Of a stretch of DNA of 64,000 bases, positions 40,344 to 48,618 are shown piece after piece. The DNA is from an uncultured Pseudomonadota bacterium. GTDB taxonomy: Bacteria > Myxococcota_A > UBA796 > GCA-2862545. The notes under the pieces were generated by a model. That model saw only the letters and a list, made by a program, of their open reading frames with translations. It was not told the origin of the DNA and searched no databases. The position numbers and the translations under genes were made by a program. The stretch is taken from the NCBI GenBank assembly GCA_913061235.1, contig CAJXTB010000001.1:248001-312000 (forward strand), written 5' to 3'. Numbering within the stretch: the first letter of the stretch is position 1; each line of letters starts with the position of its first letter.

Positions 40344-41885
40344 GTGTCAGCACTGAACACTGAAATCGGTTCCCGAGTTGGACCCTTTGTTCTACAACAA
40401 CCGCTCGCTCTACCTGGAGCGGGTGAATGGTTTCGTGCGCAACGAGTGACCTACAGTCGGGGGCCCAATGATGTCTTGGTCTGCGTGGCCGAGACGCCCG
40501 AAGACGAACGCGTGCTGCGTGATGCACACGAGGCCTTGTGCGCGCTGAATGACCCGCACTGGCCAACCCCAGTGGCTTGGTATGACGGAGCCTGTGCGCT
40601 CGCGGTCACTGCCCCAGTGGGACACAGCCTGGCATCGCTGCTGCCCTTGCGAGCCACAGACGAGATTACGCTGACCTCTTCCACGCTGCTCGATGTGGCC
40701 ATTGAGATCTGCGACGCCCTGGCTCACGCGCACAGCCGTGGCTGTGTTCATGGTGCCATCAGCCCGACTCACGTCACCATCGACCCCACAGGACAAGTGG
40801 TGTTGTGGGGACTCGGCGAGAGACACACCGCACCGCCAGACTGGACTCCAGCGGATGCCGGGCCTGCCACCACCGCAACCGACCAATGGCAACTGGGCCA
40901 CCTCATCGCTGCCCTCGTCAGCGGGAGTCACCCAGCCCCCGATTGCAGCAGCCTTGGCCGTCAGTGGCCCGCTCTGGGTCGAGTCGTGCGCCGCATGACC
41001 GCCGAGCACCCGCTTGACCGTTACCCAACTCTCCAGCTTGCGCGTCGCGAATTGCTCGCATTGGCTCGCAAAGCCCCTACCCCCTCCCAACGACGTGCTC
41101 TAGGTGCATCCCTGCATCGCCACCGCACAGCGTCCCCCGCCCCCGAAACGAGGTCCTCCATGGCTCAGCCCCCACGCATTCAGCTTCCGTTGCCGTCCAC
41201 AAAGACGCCAGCGACCGAACTCTACGAAGACGAGACCGCGCGTCCTGTCGAGCCACGTCGCTACGCGAATCCGCGCGAGACCGTGCCCGTGGTCCGTCCG
41301 AGCGTCGGCGCCTACGTGCCTACCGCACAGGTCAGCGCAACCCGCCCCTCCTTCGCAGACATTCCAATCACGCCAGTGCCCACCAATCGGGACATCGCCG
41401 TTGTCGCCGTCGAAATCGACGATACCGACCATGGCCGTCCAGAGCCTCTGGGCCGCTCCATGAAGACCGACGACATGCCAGTTCCAACCCCCGAAGACAT
41501 CTTCGGCGGACTTGAGATGCTCGACGGAGACCCCGTCGAGGCACCGCCTGCAGTCGCAAGCATCTCGAGCTTCTCCATCAACCCATCGCTGGGTCCCGTC
41601 CCGACCATCTCACCGTCGCCGCTCGGTGGTCAGACCAGTGGACCGACAGCCGTTCCAACGACCGACCCCGGCTTCCACGCAGTGAGCATGGACCTCGACG
41701 GAACCGAAGGAAGCTTCTTCAGTGACGCCGCAGCAGGCGTTCAGGGCATTCCGAACGCTCCCGCAAACGGTGATGAGCCGGCTCTACGCCAACGCAACGT
41801 CTCCCTCATCGAGACCGTCGCACAGGGCATGGTCGCAGCCAACGCCGCCCTGTTCGCGCTGTGGTTCGTGGTCCGCGTGCTGTAA
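40344..41885 (+). CDS. tail-anchored pseudokinase
   Basis: A 513-residue protein starting at GTG, with a Ser/Thr-kinase fold that has lost catalysis. The Gly loop is absent (LALPGAGEWF), the VAIK Lys is missing (VLVCVAE), HRD is replaced by His-Gly-Ala (residues 136-138, in VHGAISPTHV), and DFG by WGL. The C-lobe end (WPALGRVVRRMTAEHPLDRYPTLQLARREL) is well kept, which confirms homology. A Pro/Thr-rich linker of about 240 residues ends in one hydrophobic helix (ANAALFALWFVV) at the extreme C-terminus, so it is tail-anchored with the kinase-like domain in the cytoplasm. Probably a scaffold or allosteric partner of an active kinase. Confidence 0.75.
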   Translation: MSALNTEIGSRVGPFVLQQPLALPGAGEWFRAQRVTYSRGPNDVLVCVAETPEDERVLRDAHEALCALNDPHWPTPVAWYDGACALAVTAPVGHSLASLLPLRATDEITLTSSTLLDVAIEICDALAHAHSRGCVHGAISPTHVTIDPTGQVVLWGLGERHTAPPDWTPADAGPATTATDQWQLGHLIAALVSGSHPAPDCSSLGRQWPALGRVVRRMTAEHPLDRYPTLQLARRELLALARKAPTPSQRRALGASLHRHRTASPAPETRSSMAQPPRIQLPLPSTKTPATELYEDETARPVEPRRYANPRETVPVVRPSVGAYVPTAQVSATRPSFADIPITPVPTNRDIAVVAVEIDDTDHGRPEPLGRSMKTDDMPVPTPEDIFGGLEMLDGDPVEAPPAVASISSFSINPSLGPVPTISPSPLGGQTSGPTAVPTTDPGFHAVSMDLDGTEGSFFSDAAAGVQGIPNAPANGDEPALRQRNVSLIETVAQGMVAANAALFALWFVVRVL

Positions 41886-42704
41886 GTGGAGCCCGTTGCC
41901 AACGGCATTGCGGTGGTAGCCGTCCGCACACCGACGCTGCCGCCAGCAACCCACACAAACACCTACGTTGTGGGTCACGACGCCTTGACCGTCGTCGACC
42001 CAGCCTCTCCCTACCCGGAGGAGCAAGAGCGTCTGGCGGAGTCCCTCACTAGGATGAACCTGCCAGTTGAGCGCATCTTGCTCACACACCATCATCACGA
42101 CCACGTCTCGGGTGTGACGGCGCTTCAGGAAGCCTTTCCTGGGCTCAAGGTGTGGGCGCATGAGCGGACGCGGCAGCGTTTAGAGGGCGCCATCCATGTT
42201 GACGTCCTCCTAGCGGACAACGATGTCATCGACTGCGGCGGGGTGTCCCTTCGTGCCGTCTTCACGCCAGGCCACGCGCCAGGCCACTTGGTGTACGTCG
42301 ACGCATCGACAGGAGCGGCCATCGCCGGAGACATGGTCGCGGGAATCGGCACCATCCTCATCGACGAGACTGACGGCGACTTGTCACTATACTTGAACAG
42401 CCTAGAGCGTCTGAAATCGCTCGGTCTAAGTGTACTGCTGCCGTCCCATGGTCCAGCGCTGCACCAGCCCGAAGCCATCTTGAGCTTCTACATCGCCCAC
42501 CGTCACCAACGGACGGAACAAGTCCGCCAAGCGTTGGCTGAACACGGAACCAGCACTGCCGCCGAGCTGGTGCCACACGTCTATACGGAGCTCGACCCGC
42601 GCGCGTTCCCCATCGCCGCCGTCCAGCTGGGCTCGCACCTGCGCTGGCTACACGACCACGGCTTGGTCCAGCGAGACGGTCCTCGTTTTTGGCTGCAATG
42701 CTGA
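41886..42704 (+). CDS. metallo-beta-lactamase-fold hydrolase (LACTB2-like)
   Basis: A 272-residue enzyme starting at GTG directly after the previous stop. The MBL metal motif HHHHDH lies near residues 63-68, followed by the HAPGH site and the C-terminal SHGP. A winged-helix-like C-terminal segment (STAAELVPHVYTELDPRAFPIAAVQLGSHL) matches the LACTB2-type MBL branch. Members act as hydrolases or ribonucleases; the substrate is unknown. It overlaps the K+ channel gene by 7 bases. Confidence 0.85.
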   Translation: MEPVANGIAVVAVRTPTLPPATHTNTYVVGHDALTVVDPASPYPEEQERLAESLTRMNLPVERILLTHHHHDHVSGVTALQEAFPGLKVWAHERTRQRLEGAIHVDVLLADNDVIDCGGVSLRAVFTPGHAPGHLVYVDASTGAAIAGDMVAGIGTILIDETDGDLSLYLNSLERLKSLGLSVLLPSHGPALHQPEAILSFYIAHRHQRTEQVRQALAEHGTSTAAELVPHVYTELDPRAFPIAAVQLGSHLRWLHDHGLVQRDGPRFWLQC

Positions 42705-43762
42705 TTCTGCCCAAGCGTTCCAGCCGCGCCAAGCGCCGGATGCGTCGCAGAGACGTCATCGGAGACGCCCAGCTACGCCCACTTGCCCGCCGAATGGTCG
42801 GCGCCGGCCTGTGGGTTTTGGCAACAGGCATCATTGGGGCTGCCGGCTACCGCGTGCTCAGCGGCGGCGAGTGGAGCTGGGCCGATACGCTGTACATGAC
42901 TGTCGTGACCATCTCGACCGTGGGCTTTGGCGAGACCTTGCCCAACATGGACACGATGCCCTACGCGCGTCTGTGGACCGTGGTCCTCATCTTGTTCGGC
43001 AGTGCCGGCCTGCTGACATTCATCTCTTCATTCACCGCATTTATCGTCGAGAACGACCTCGGTGAAGCGCTAGCGAGGTCACGTATGATGCGCCGTATCG
43101 ACGATTTGGAAGGCCACTGTGTGGTCTGTGGATGTGGCAGCACCGGCGAGTATGTGGCGAAGGAGCTGGTGCGAATCGGAACGCCGTTCGTGGTCATCGA
43201 CAAAGACGTCGAAAAGCTCGACCGCCTAGACCGTGAGCTGCCCAATGGCATGCTGTACATCGTTGGGGATGCCACCACAGATGAAGTGCTACTTGACGCA
43301 GGTATCGAGCGCGCCACTGCCGTCGTTGCCGCACTCCATGACGACCCCGACAACCTATACGTCACCCTGTCTATCCGGACTCTCGCCCCCGATATCCGAA
43401 TCGTGACGCGGGCCATTGAGCAGGGCGCACGGCGTAAGATGGTGTTGGCGGGAGCGGACTCTGTGGTGCTCGCCAACGTCATGGGTGGCACTCGTATGGC
43501 CCAAGAGATGGTCCGGCCGAAGGTCGTGCAGTTCCTCGACCAGATGCTGCGTGAGCAGGCACTGGACTTGGAAGAACTCACACTGGAACCTGGACACCGG
43601 CTCATCGGAACCACCTTGGCACGCGCCGACCTCCGCTCACGAGGCAACGCTCTGGTTCTGGCGGTTCGGTCAGAGCAAGGTCGGTTTACCTACAACCCCA
43701 AGTCGGACCATGTCTTCGAGGAAGGGTCGACCCTCATCCTGATTGCGCCGCGTGAGGCCTAG
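42698..43762 (+). CDS. K+ channel with RCK (TrkA-N/TrkA-C) regulatory domains
   Basis: A 354-residue two-helix potassium channel. TM1 (LWVLATGIIGAAGYRVL), a pore loop with selectivity filter TVGFGE, and TM2 (WTVVLILFGSAGLLTFISSFTAFIV) precede a cytosolic RCK-N Rossmann domain (HCVVCGCGSTGEYVAKEL, VVIDKD, GDATTDEVL) and an RCK-C domain near the end. This is MthK/Kch-type architecture gated by a nucleotide or cation. I chose the ATG at 42698 over a TTG at 42689. The very basic N-terminus (KRSSRAKRRMRRR) is notable. It is coupled to the MBL gene by overlap. Confidence 0.9.
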   Translation: MLILPKRSSRAKRRMRRRDVIGDAQLRPLARRMVGAGLWVLATGIIGAAGYRVLSGGEWSWADTLYMTVVTISTVGFGETLPNMDTMPYARLWTVVLILFGSAGLLTFISSFTAFIVENDLGEALARSRMMRRIDDLEGHCVVCGCGSTGEYVAKELVRIGTPFVVIDKDVEKLDRLDRELPNGMLYIVGDATTDEVLLDAGIERATAVVAALHDDPDNLYVTLSIRTLAPDIRIVTRAIEQGARRKMVLAGADSVVLANVMGGTRMAQEMVRPKVVQFLDQMLREQALDLEELTLEPGHRLIGTTLARADLRSRGNALVLAVRSEQGRFTYNPKSDHVFEEGSTLILIAPREA

Positions 43763-43806
43763 CCCAAAATTCGCCCCATAGCTTAGCTATGTAGTCGAAT
43801 TTCGGG
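43763..43806. terminator. nested bidirectional terminator between K+ channel gene and miaE
   Basis: Outer arms CCCAAAATTCG and CGAATTTCGGG (10 of 11 paired) enclose a perfect inner hairpin CATAGC-TTA-GCTATG. The structure starts at the channel stop and extends into the last codons of convergent miaE, so it can end both transcripts. Confidence 0.7.
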
Positions 43807-44355
43807 CCCTGGGCTCGCTAAGACTTCTGCCTCATGACCGGCGAGCTCCTGCAATCGATGGTGCACTTCGTCGGCTGGAAAATAGACCTTCGCGAGATCG
43901 GTATACAGCACGTGATGTCTTGCTTCCGAGGCTAATAAACCGGTGTAGAAGGCAGCGAGTTCTTCATCTTCCAGCCCTTCTGCGAGCAGCTTCATCCGCT
44001 CGCAGCTTCGCGCTTCGATCAAAGCACAGCACAGCAGCGTATCGAGAAGCCGCTTGTCGGTCCGCCGTACGGCCTTGTGCAGCCCAGCGGCGTATGGGCT
44101 CGGCTCGAGGTGGTCGAAGGCAATGCCGCGCGCGCGCAGAAGGCCCAGGACCTGCTCGAAGTGCTCCAGTTCTTCCCGAGCCAGCTCGGATAGCGGCACC
44201 AACATGGCGTGGTTCTTTGGGTACTTGAACAGCAGCGACATGGCAGTGGACGCCGCCTTCTTCTCGCAGTGAGCGTGGTCGATAAGGACGGTCGGGAGCG
44301 CGCCAAGAGCCTGGGCAAGCCAGTCTGGTCGGGTCTCGGAAGCTAAGTGGAGCAT
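43783..44355 (-). CDS. miaE: tRNA 2-methylthio-N6-isopentenyladenosine hydroxylase
   Basis: A 190-residue non-haem di-iron monooxygenase that hydroxylates the isopentenyl group of ms2i6A37 in tRNA. The ferritin-like ligands are visible: HCEKKAAS with the first Glu, EELEHFEQV (ExxH), IEARSCERM, and SEARHHVLY (ExxRHH). I chose the ATG at 44355, which gives the usual family length; upstream codons (RRVRIIGT...) have no MiaE match and cover the divergent promoter. Its last codons are part of the bidirectional terminator. It implies that miaA and miaB exist elsewhere. Confidence 0.9.
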   Translation of the reverse strand: MLHLASETRPDWLAQALGALPTVLIDHAHCEKKAASTAMSLLFKYPKNHAMLVPLSELAREELEHFEQVLGLLRARGIAFDHLEPSPYAAGLHKAVRRTDKRLLDTLLCCALIEARSCERMKLLAEGLEDEELAAFYTGLLASEARHHVLYTDLAKVYFPADEVHHRLQELAGHEAEVLASPGPEIRLHS

Positions 44356-44458
44356 GCGCGCGTTTAACGGCGGATGATGGCGGCCGCACCACGGGTTGGC
44401 AGTGGCGCACCCAACCGCTTGGGCTACTGTGCCCACACACGTACCGTCGGAGGTTCCT

Positions 44459-44917
44459 ATGATCCGCACCCTTCTCGCTGGACTCACGCTGCTGGCCGCC
44501 TCTTCGGCCATGGCTCAAGAGACTCAGAGCGTCACCTTGCCCACCGGCCGAACCATCGATGCTGAGGTCATTCGTGCCCCCGCTGCGGGCTCTATGGAGC
44601 ACGCGTTGTTCACCACGCTGACCACGGTCATCGCGGGTGATTTCGATACGTTCTTCGCCGGTCAGTGCGACCCCACCACGTGCTCGGACCCGCTCCAGCA
44701 GGAGCAACTGCGCACGTACAACTTGCCCTCCGCACAACGCAGCGGTGGCTCGTGCCTGCATGGTGACACCAAAGACACCCTCATCATCACCAAGCGCAAG
44801 GAAGCGCCCGGTGGTCTCGTGACAGTCTACCTGTGGTGCGGTGCCGCCCGCATGCCGGCCCCCTCTACGTGGGGACAGGTCGACGGTTCGTGGCGTACCA
44901 GCTCTTTTAGCTGGTGA
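44459..44917 (+). CDS. exported protein of unknown function
   Basis: A 152-residue protein with a clear signal peptide (MIRTLLAGLTLLAASSAMAQ) and a strong Shine-Dalgarno (GGAGG). The mature part is about 130 residues, with five Cys (GQCDPTTCSDP, GGSCLHG, LWCGAA) that could form disulfides, and a beta-strand-rich end (TLIITKRKEAPGGLVTVYLWCG). No family is recognised. Its stop overlaps the GTG start of the RNB ribonuclease gene (GTGA), an odd pairing of a secreted protein with an RNase. Confidence 0.6.
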   Translation: MIRTLLAGLTLLAASSAMAQETQSVTLPTGRTIDAEVIRAPAAGSMEHALFTTLTTVIAGDFDTFFAGQCDPTTCSDPLQQEQLRTYNLPSAQRSGGSCLHGDTKDTLIITKRKEAPGGLVTVYLWCGAARMPAPSTWGQVDGSWRTSSFSW

Positions 44918-46635
44918 GCCTCACTGCAAAACGCCTCGGTCATGTGACCGAGCGCGGTGCTGTTGCCCTGTATGACTCAGCGGTACATCCGATTCCCACC
45001 GATCTGCCCATTGGAACCTGGGTTGAGCTGACGGTCGGCTCGTCGGAGCTGCGCGAGCTGGCAGGTCCGGACACAGCGTTGGCCGACACCTACACGGTCG
45101 CTGCAGACCATAAGCTCACGCCCTACCTACCGGAAGCGGTCGAAGCCGAGGCACAGGCATGGGCCAACTCGCCAGGTATTGACGACCCCTCGCTCACCGA
45201 CCTGACCCACTTGCCCTTCATCACCATTGACGAAGAGACTAGCAAGGACCTCGACCAGGCCGTAGTGGTGGAGCCCACTCCGACCGGCTTTACCATTTGG
45301 TACGCCATCGCAGACGCCGCGCACTTTGTTCGGCCCGGCATGGCTCTGTGGGACGAAGCCATGGCCCGCGGCTCTACGGCCTACTTGCCTGGCCTCATCG
45401 TTCCCATGCTGCCGCGCATCTTGTCCGAAGACATCATCTCCCTCAACGAAGGCGTCGACAGGCGTGCCGTTGTGTTCGAGATGGCCCTGTCTAGCGACGG
45501 CCGATGTACCGGAACTCTCATGCATCGCGCTCGTGTGCATTGCCGCTGCAAGACGTGGTTTGACGCCGTTCAAGCCTACTACGACGGCGGTCCGTGCCCA
45601 AGCGAAGACCCCGCTGTCGTCGCGAGCTTGGACCACCTAAAAACGGTCGGCGAGATGCGCATCCGCTTGGCCGAAGAACGCAGCATGGCGTCGTACCGTC
45701 GGCGTCCCCTGGACATTCACCTGCCGAACAAGACCGACGCCAGATTCGTCGCTCTGACTGCACCTCGCAACGCCGTCGAACGCTACAACGAGCAGATCAG
45801 CATTCTCGCCAACGTAGAGGGCGCCATCATCTTGGCCAACGCCCAAGACGGCGATGTTCAGCCTATCTACCGGGTGCACGACGCCCCACCAGACGCCGCA
45901 ATCGACCGCCTACGTCGCCAGCTCAATGCCTTTGCACGGGCACACGACCTACCCGAAGACATCTGGACATGGGACGGCAAAACCCCGCTCGCTACCTGGC
46001 TCGAAGAGCTGCCGAGTGGTGGACGCCAGGGCCAGCTCGCCCGAGCCATCCATCGGATGGCGCTGATGACCAACAAGCGCAGCACCTTTCAGTCCGAGCC
46101 CGACAAGCACCACGGTGTCGGCGCCCCCATCTACAGCCGATTTACCGCACCCATGCGCGAAGTCGTGGGCATCTTCGTCCACAAAGAGCTGTGCGAACAC
46201 TTGGGCTGGGCCACTCCCAACGCTCCAGACGACGACGAGCGAATTCGCAAGGCCGTCATCAACATCTCCCACGCCACGCGCACGCGACAGAGCAAGCTCG
46301 ACCGGCAGATGAACCGCATCGTCATTGACCAACTGTTTGAGGGCGAGCTGGACCTTCCACAATCCGAACGGACTGCCTACAGTGCGCTGGTACTGGGCGT
46401 GACCAAGGACAAGGTGCATGTGCAGCTGGAGACCGCTCCCCTGGACGTCAAGCTGTACGTCGGTCACATCGAGGCACAGCTCGGGAAGGACTTGCACGTC
46501 GACCCCTCTGAGATTGCCCTGCGTGACGAAGATGGAACCGCTGTACTCGCCGTTGGCGACGCCATTACACTCACCGCAGTCAGCCTAGATACCGAGAGAG
46601 ACCGGTGGAAATTCCACGTGGAGAAAGCCAAGTGA
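44914..46635 (+). CDS. RNB-domain 3'-5' exoribonuclease (RNase II/R family)
   Basis: A 573-residue exoribonuclease starting at GTG. The active-site block reads TIDEETSKDLDQA: three of the four usual metal-site Asp are kept and the fourth is Gln, the DLDQA variant that I recall from actinobacterial-type RNB proteins. Other family blocks are WYAIADAAHFV, STAYLPGLIVPMLP, LNEGVDRRAVVFEM, YNEQISILANVEGA, HHGVGAPIYSRFTAPMREVVG and, near the end, an S1/OB-like strand set (VLGVTKDKVHVQL). The N-terminal cold-shock domains are shortened. It degrades RNA from the 3' end. It is coupled to both neighbours by GTGA overlaps. Confidence 0.88.
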   Translation: MSLTAKRLGHVTERGAVALYDSAVHPIPTDLPIGTWVELTVGSSELRELAGPDTALADTYTVAADHKLTPYLPEAVEAEAQAWANSPGIDDPSLTDLTHLPFITIDEETSKDLDQAVVVEPTPTGFTIWYAIADAAHFVRPGMALWDEAMARGSTAYLPGLIVPMLPRILSEDIISLNEGVDRRAVVFEMALSSDGRCTGTLMHRARVHCRCKTWFDAVQAYYDGGPCPSEDPAVVASLDHLKTVGEMRIRLAEERSMASYRRRPLDIHLPNKTDARFVALTAPRNAVERYNEQISILANVEGAIILANAQDGDVQPIYRVHDAPPDAAIDRLRRQLNAFARAHDLPEDIWTWDGKTPLATWLEELPSGGRQGQLARAIHRMALMTNKRSTFQSEPDKHHGVGAPIYSRFTAPMREVVGIFVHKELCEHLGWATPNAPDDDERIRKAVINISHATRTRQSKLDRQMNRIVIDQLFEGELDLPQSERTAYSALVLGVTKDKVHVQLETAPLDVKLYVGHIEAQLGKDLHVDPSEIALRDEDGTAVLAVGDAITLTAVSLDTERDRWKFHVEKAK

Positions 46636-47456
46636 GTCGAGCCTTCTGCGCTGTCGAAAACAACGACGAGCCCCTCGCTGGAACCGCCCCTGGAGACATC
46701 CAGACCTGGCTCGGCGTTGAGCTGTCAGGGGCGTGGCAAGCACGTGCCATTCACAGCGAAGGCATCAACGATGCCCTTCGAGACGTCTTGACCACCTGGC
46801 AAGCAGCCGGTGGACGACGCATGCAGTTCCTCAAGCAGAGCATTCCTGTTCCCCCAACAGTGTGGTTCGCTGAAGACGGTGTGCTGTGGTCGTGGCCACT
46901 GACCACCGCTGCGGAACTGGCAGAGCAGCTGAAGGCCGGACCACCTCCCCACGCAACTCGCCACAGCAAGCCTGTTCTGTGGGTCTGCACACACGGAAAG
47001 CGAGACCTGTGCTGCGCCAAGTGGGGCCTACCCGTGTACCGAGCGATGGTGGAGGACGGTCGCATTCGCACCTTGCAGACGTCCCACCTGGGCGGACACC
47101 GGTTCGCAGCGACCGCTCTGGAACTACCGGCGGGACTGCTGTATGGGCGACTCTCACCCGATGACATGCCGACCCTCGCCACCCACATCACCCAGGGCAC
47201 CCTGTGGCTCGACCGGTTGCGAGGCCGCAGCGCCTTGTCCATGGCTGCGCAAGCCGCCGAGATTGCGGTCCGTCAGCACACCGGAGACATCGACAATAGC
47301 GACGTCTCAGCAGCAGAGGACGACGGTCAGGTCACCGTCACCCTGCAAGGTTCCGAGCATGCGGTGCGCACCGAGCACATTGAGGGTCCAACCAAGCTCG
47401 CGAGCTGTAGCGGCACAATGAAAGCCAGCAAGCGCTGGGTCGCGACGCTCCGCTAG
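46632..47456 (+). CDS. sucrase/ferredoxin-like family protein
   Basis: A 274-residue protein starting at GTG, overlapping the RNB stop. It matches the Suc_Fer-like family: the Cys motif CTHGKRDLCCAKWG (near residues 124-137) and SHLGGHRFAATALELP lie in a thioredoxin-like ferredoxin fold that can bind a 2Fe-2S cluster. The opening SRAFCAVENNDEPLAGTAP is also typical. Its biochemical role is not established. Its stop interlocks with that of the convergent DnaJ-like gene in a CTAG tetranucleotide (47453-47456). Confidence 0.82.
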   Translation: MSRAFCAVENNDEPLAGTAPGDIQTWLGVELSGAWQARAIHSEGINDALRDVLTTWQAAGGRRMQFLKQSIPVPPTVWFAEDGVLWSWPLTTAAELAEQLKAGPPPHATRHSKPVLWVCTHGKRDLCCAKWGLPVYRAMVEDGRIRTLQTSHLGGHRFAATALELPAGLLYGRLSPDDMPTLATHITQGTLWLDRLRGRSALSMAAQAAEIAVRQHTGDIDNSDVSAAEDDGQVTVTLQGSEHAVRTEHIEGPTKLASCSGTMKASKRWVATLR

Positions 47457-48550
47457 GCTGCGTCGACGACAACTCGCACATGCAAGTCACCCGGCAATCG
47501 CCCACGAGGACCCGGAATGCCGGCTCCCTTTGTGCGAATCACTTTTCCGGTCCGACTGTTCGGTGGAACCGTCACGGTCACCACCGCATGCAGGTTGCGG
47601 ACATCCACTGTTCCCCCATGCTGTGCGACGTCCATCGGAATGATGACGTCGGTCCATAGGTCCAGTCCACGACGTTGAAAGTGAGGATCTGGCGCCACCT
47701 TCACCGTGGTCCACAGGTCGCCATGCTCGCCACCATTGATGCCTGGAGCCCCTTCGCCACGGGTTGTGACCACCCGGTTGTTCTGCGTGTCCGCCGGAAC
47801 GCGAATCGTCACGCTGGCTCTGCGCAAGAGGATGCCCTGCCCTTTGCACTGGGTGCATGCGCGCCCAGCCAAGCGCCAGCCTGTGCCTTCACACTTCGAA
47901 CAGCGCTCCGGCCGTTCGATGTCCAACACCCAAGGGCCGCCGAGGGCCGCCGTCTTGAGCGGAATGACGGCATCAAACTTCAGGTCCGAACCACGCTTCG
48001 GCATGGCCGTTCCCATGGGACGATGCCCACCCGGAGTGGCTCGTGGACGGCCGGATGCACTCGCACTCGCGGTTGTGGACTGATGCGGGGTCTGTGGTGC
48101 TCGTGGAGCGGCGTTCGGGCGAGGGGCATTCGCACGGGCTCCAGTCGCCTTCTGTGGCTCGCGTTCAGCGGACATGGGTCCACCACCCCACGCTCCCGGG
48201 AACGCCTCAGCATCTTCCGGGGGACGACGCGGCTTGCGACGGCTCTGGTAGTCACGGCTACGGTCGCGCTTGCGCTGTGGCGACCGCTTGTACGCCTTGA
48301 GTCCGTCGGCAAAGTTCATGGTGACTGCAAGATCACCATGCTCGTCGTACAGAGACTTCTTGTTCGGGTCCGACAGAATTGTCCATGCCGCACTCGCAGC
48401 ACTGAACAGTTGCTTGGCGTTCGGATTGTCTGGATTTCGGTCGGGATGCAGCCGCCGCGCCGCCGCTCGCCAGGCCTTCTTCACCACATCAATGTCCGAC
48501 CCAGGCGTCAGGCCGAGCGTCTCGTAGAGCTTGTAGGTCGGGGACCGCAC
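47453..48550 (-). CDS. DnaJ-like co-chaperone with half zinc finger
   Basis: A J-domain protein of about 365 residues. The J domain carries HPD (in RRLHPDRNPDNPNA) near its start. A basic, Pro/Ala-rich linker of about 120 residues replaces the G/F region. Only two CxxCxGxG motifs (CSKCEGTGW and CTQCKGQGI) remain of the usual four, then two C-terminal beta domains that bind clients. It therefore sits between DnaJ and CbpA types. GTG at 48550 has GGAGG just upstream; GTG at 48583 is an alternative start. It faces away from the fusion enzyme gene at 48619. Confidence 0.85.
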   Translation of the reverse strand: MRSPTYKLYETLGLTPGSDIDVVKKAWRAAARRLHPDRNPDNPNAKQLFSAASAAWTILSDPNKKSLYDEHGDLAVTMNFADGLKAYKRSPQRKRDRSRDYQSRRKPRRPPEDAEAFPGAWGGGPMSAEREPQKATGARANAPRPNAAPRAPQTPHQSTTASASASGRPRATPGGHRPMGTAMPKRGSDLKFDAVIPLKTAALGGPWVLDIERPERCSKCEGTGWRLAGRACTQCKGQGILLRRASVTIRVPADTQNNRVVTTRGEGAPGINGGEHGDLWTTVKVAPDPHFQRRGLDLWTDVIIPMDVAQHGGTVDVRNLHAVVTVTVPPNSRTGKVIRTKGAGIPGPRGRLPGDLHVRVVVDAA

Positions 48551-48618
48551 ACTTCCTCCGCTTGCCGCAACGGGTTCGCGCACGTCCAGCCAGCAGCGGC
48601 AGGATACACTCGCCCTTA

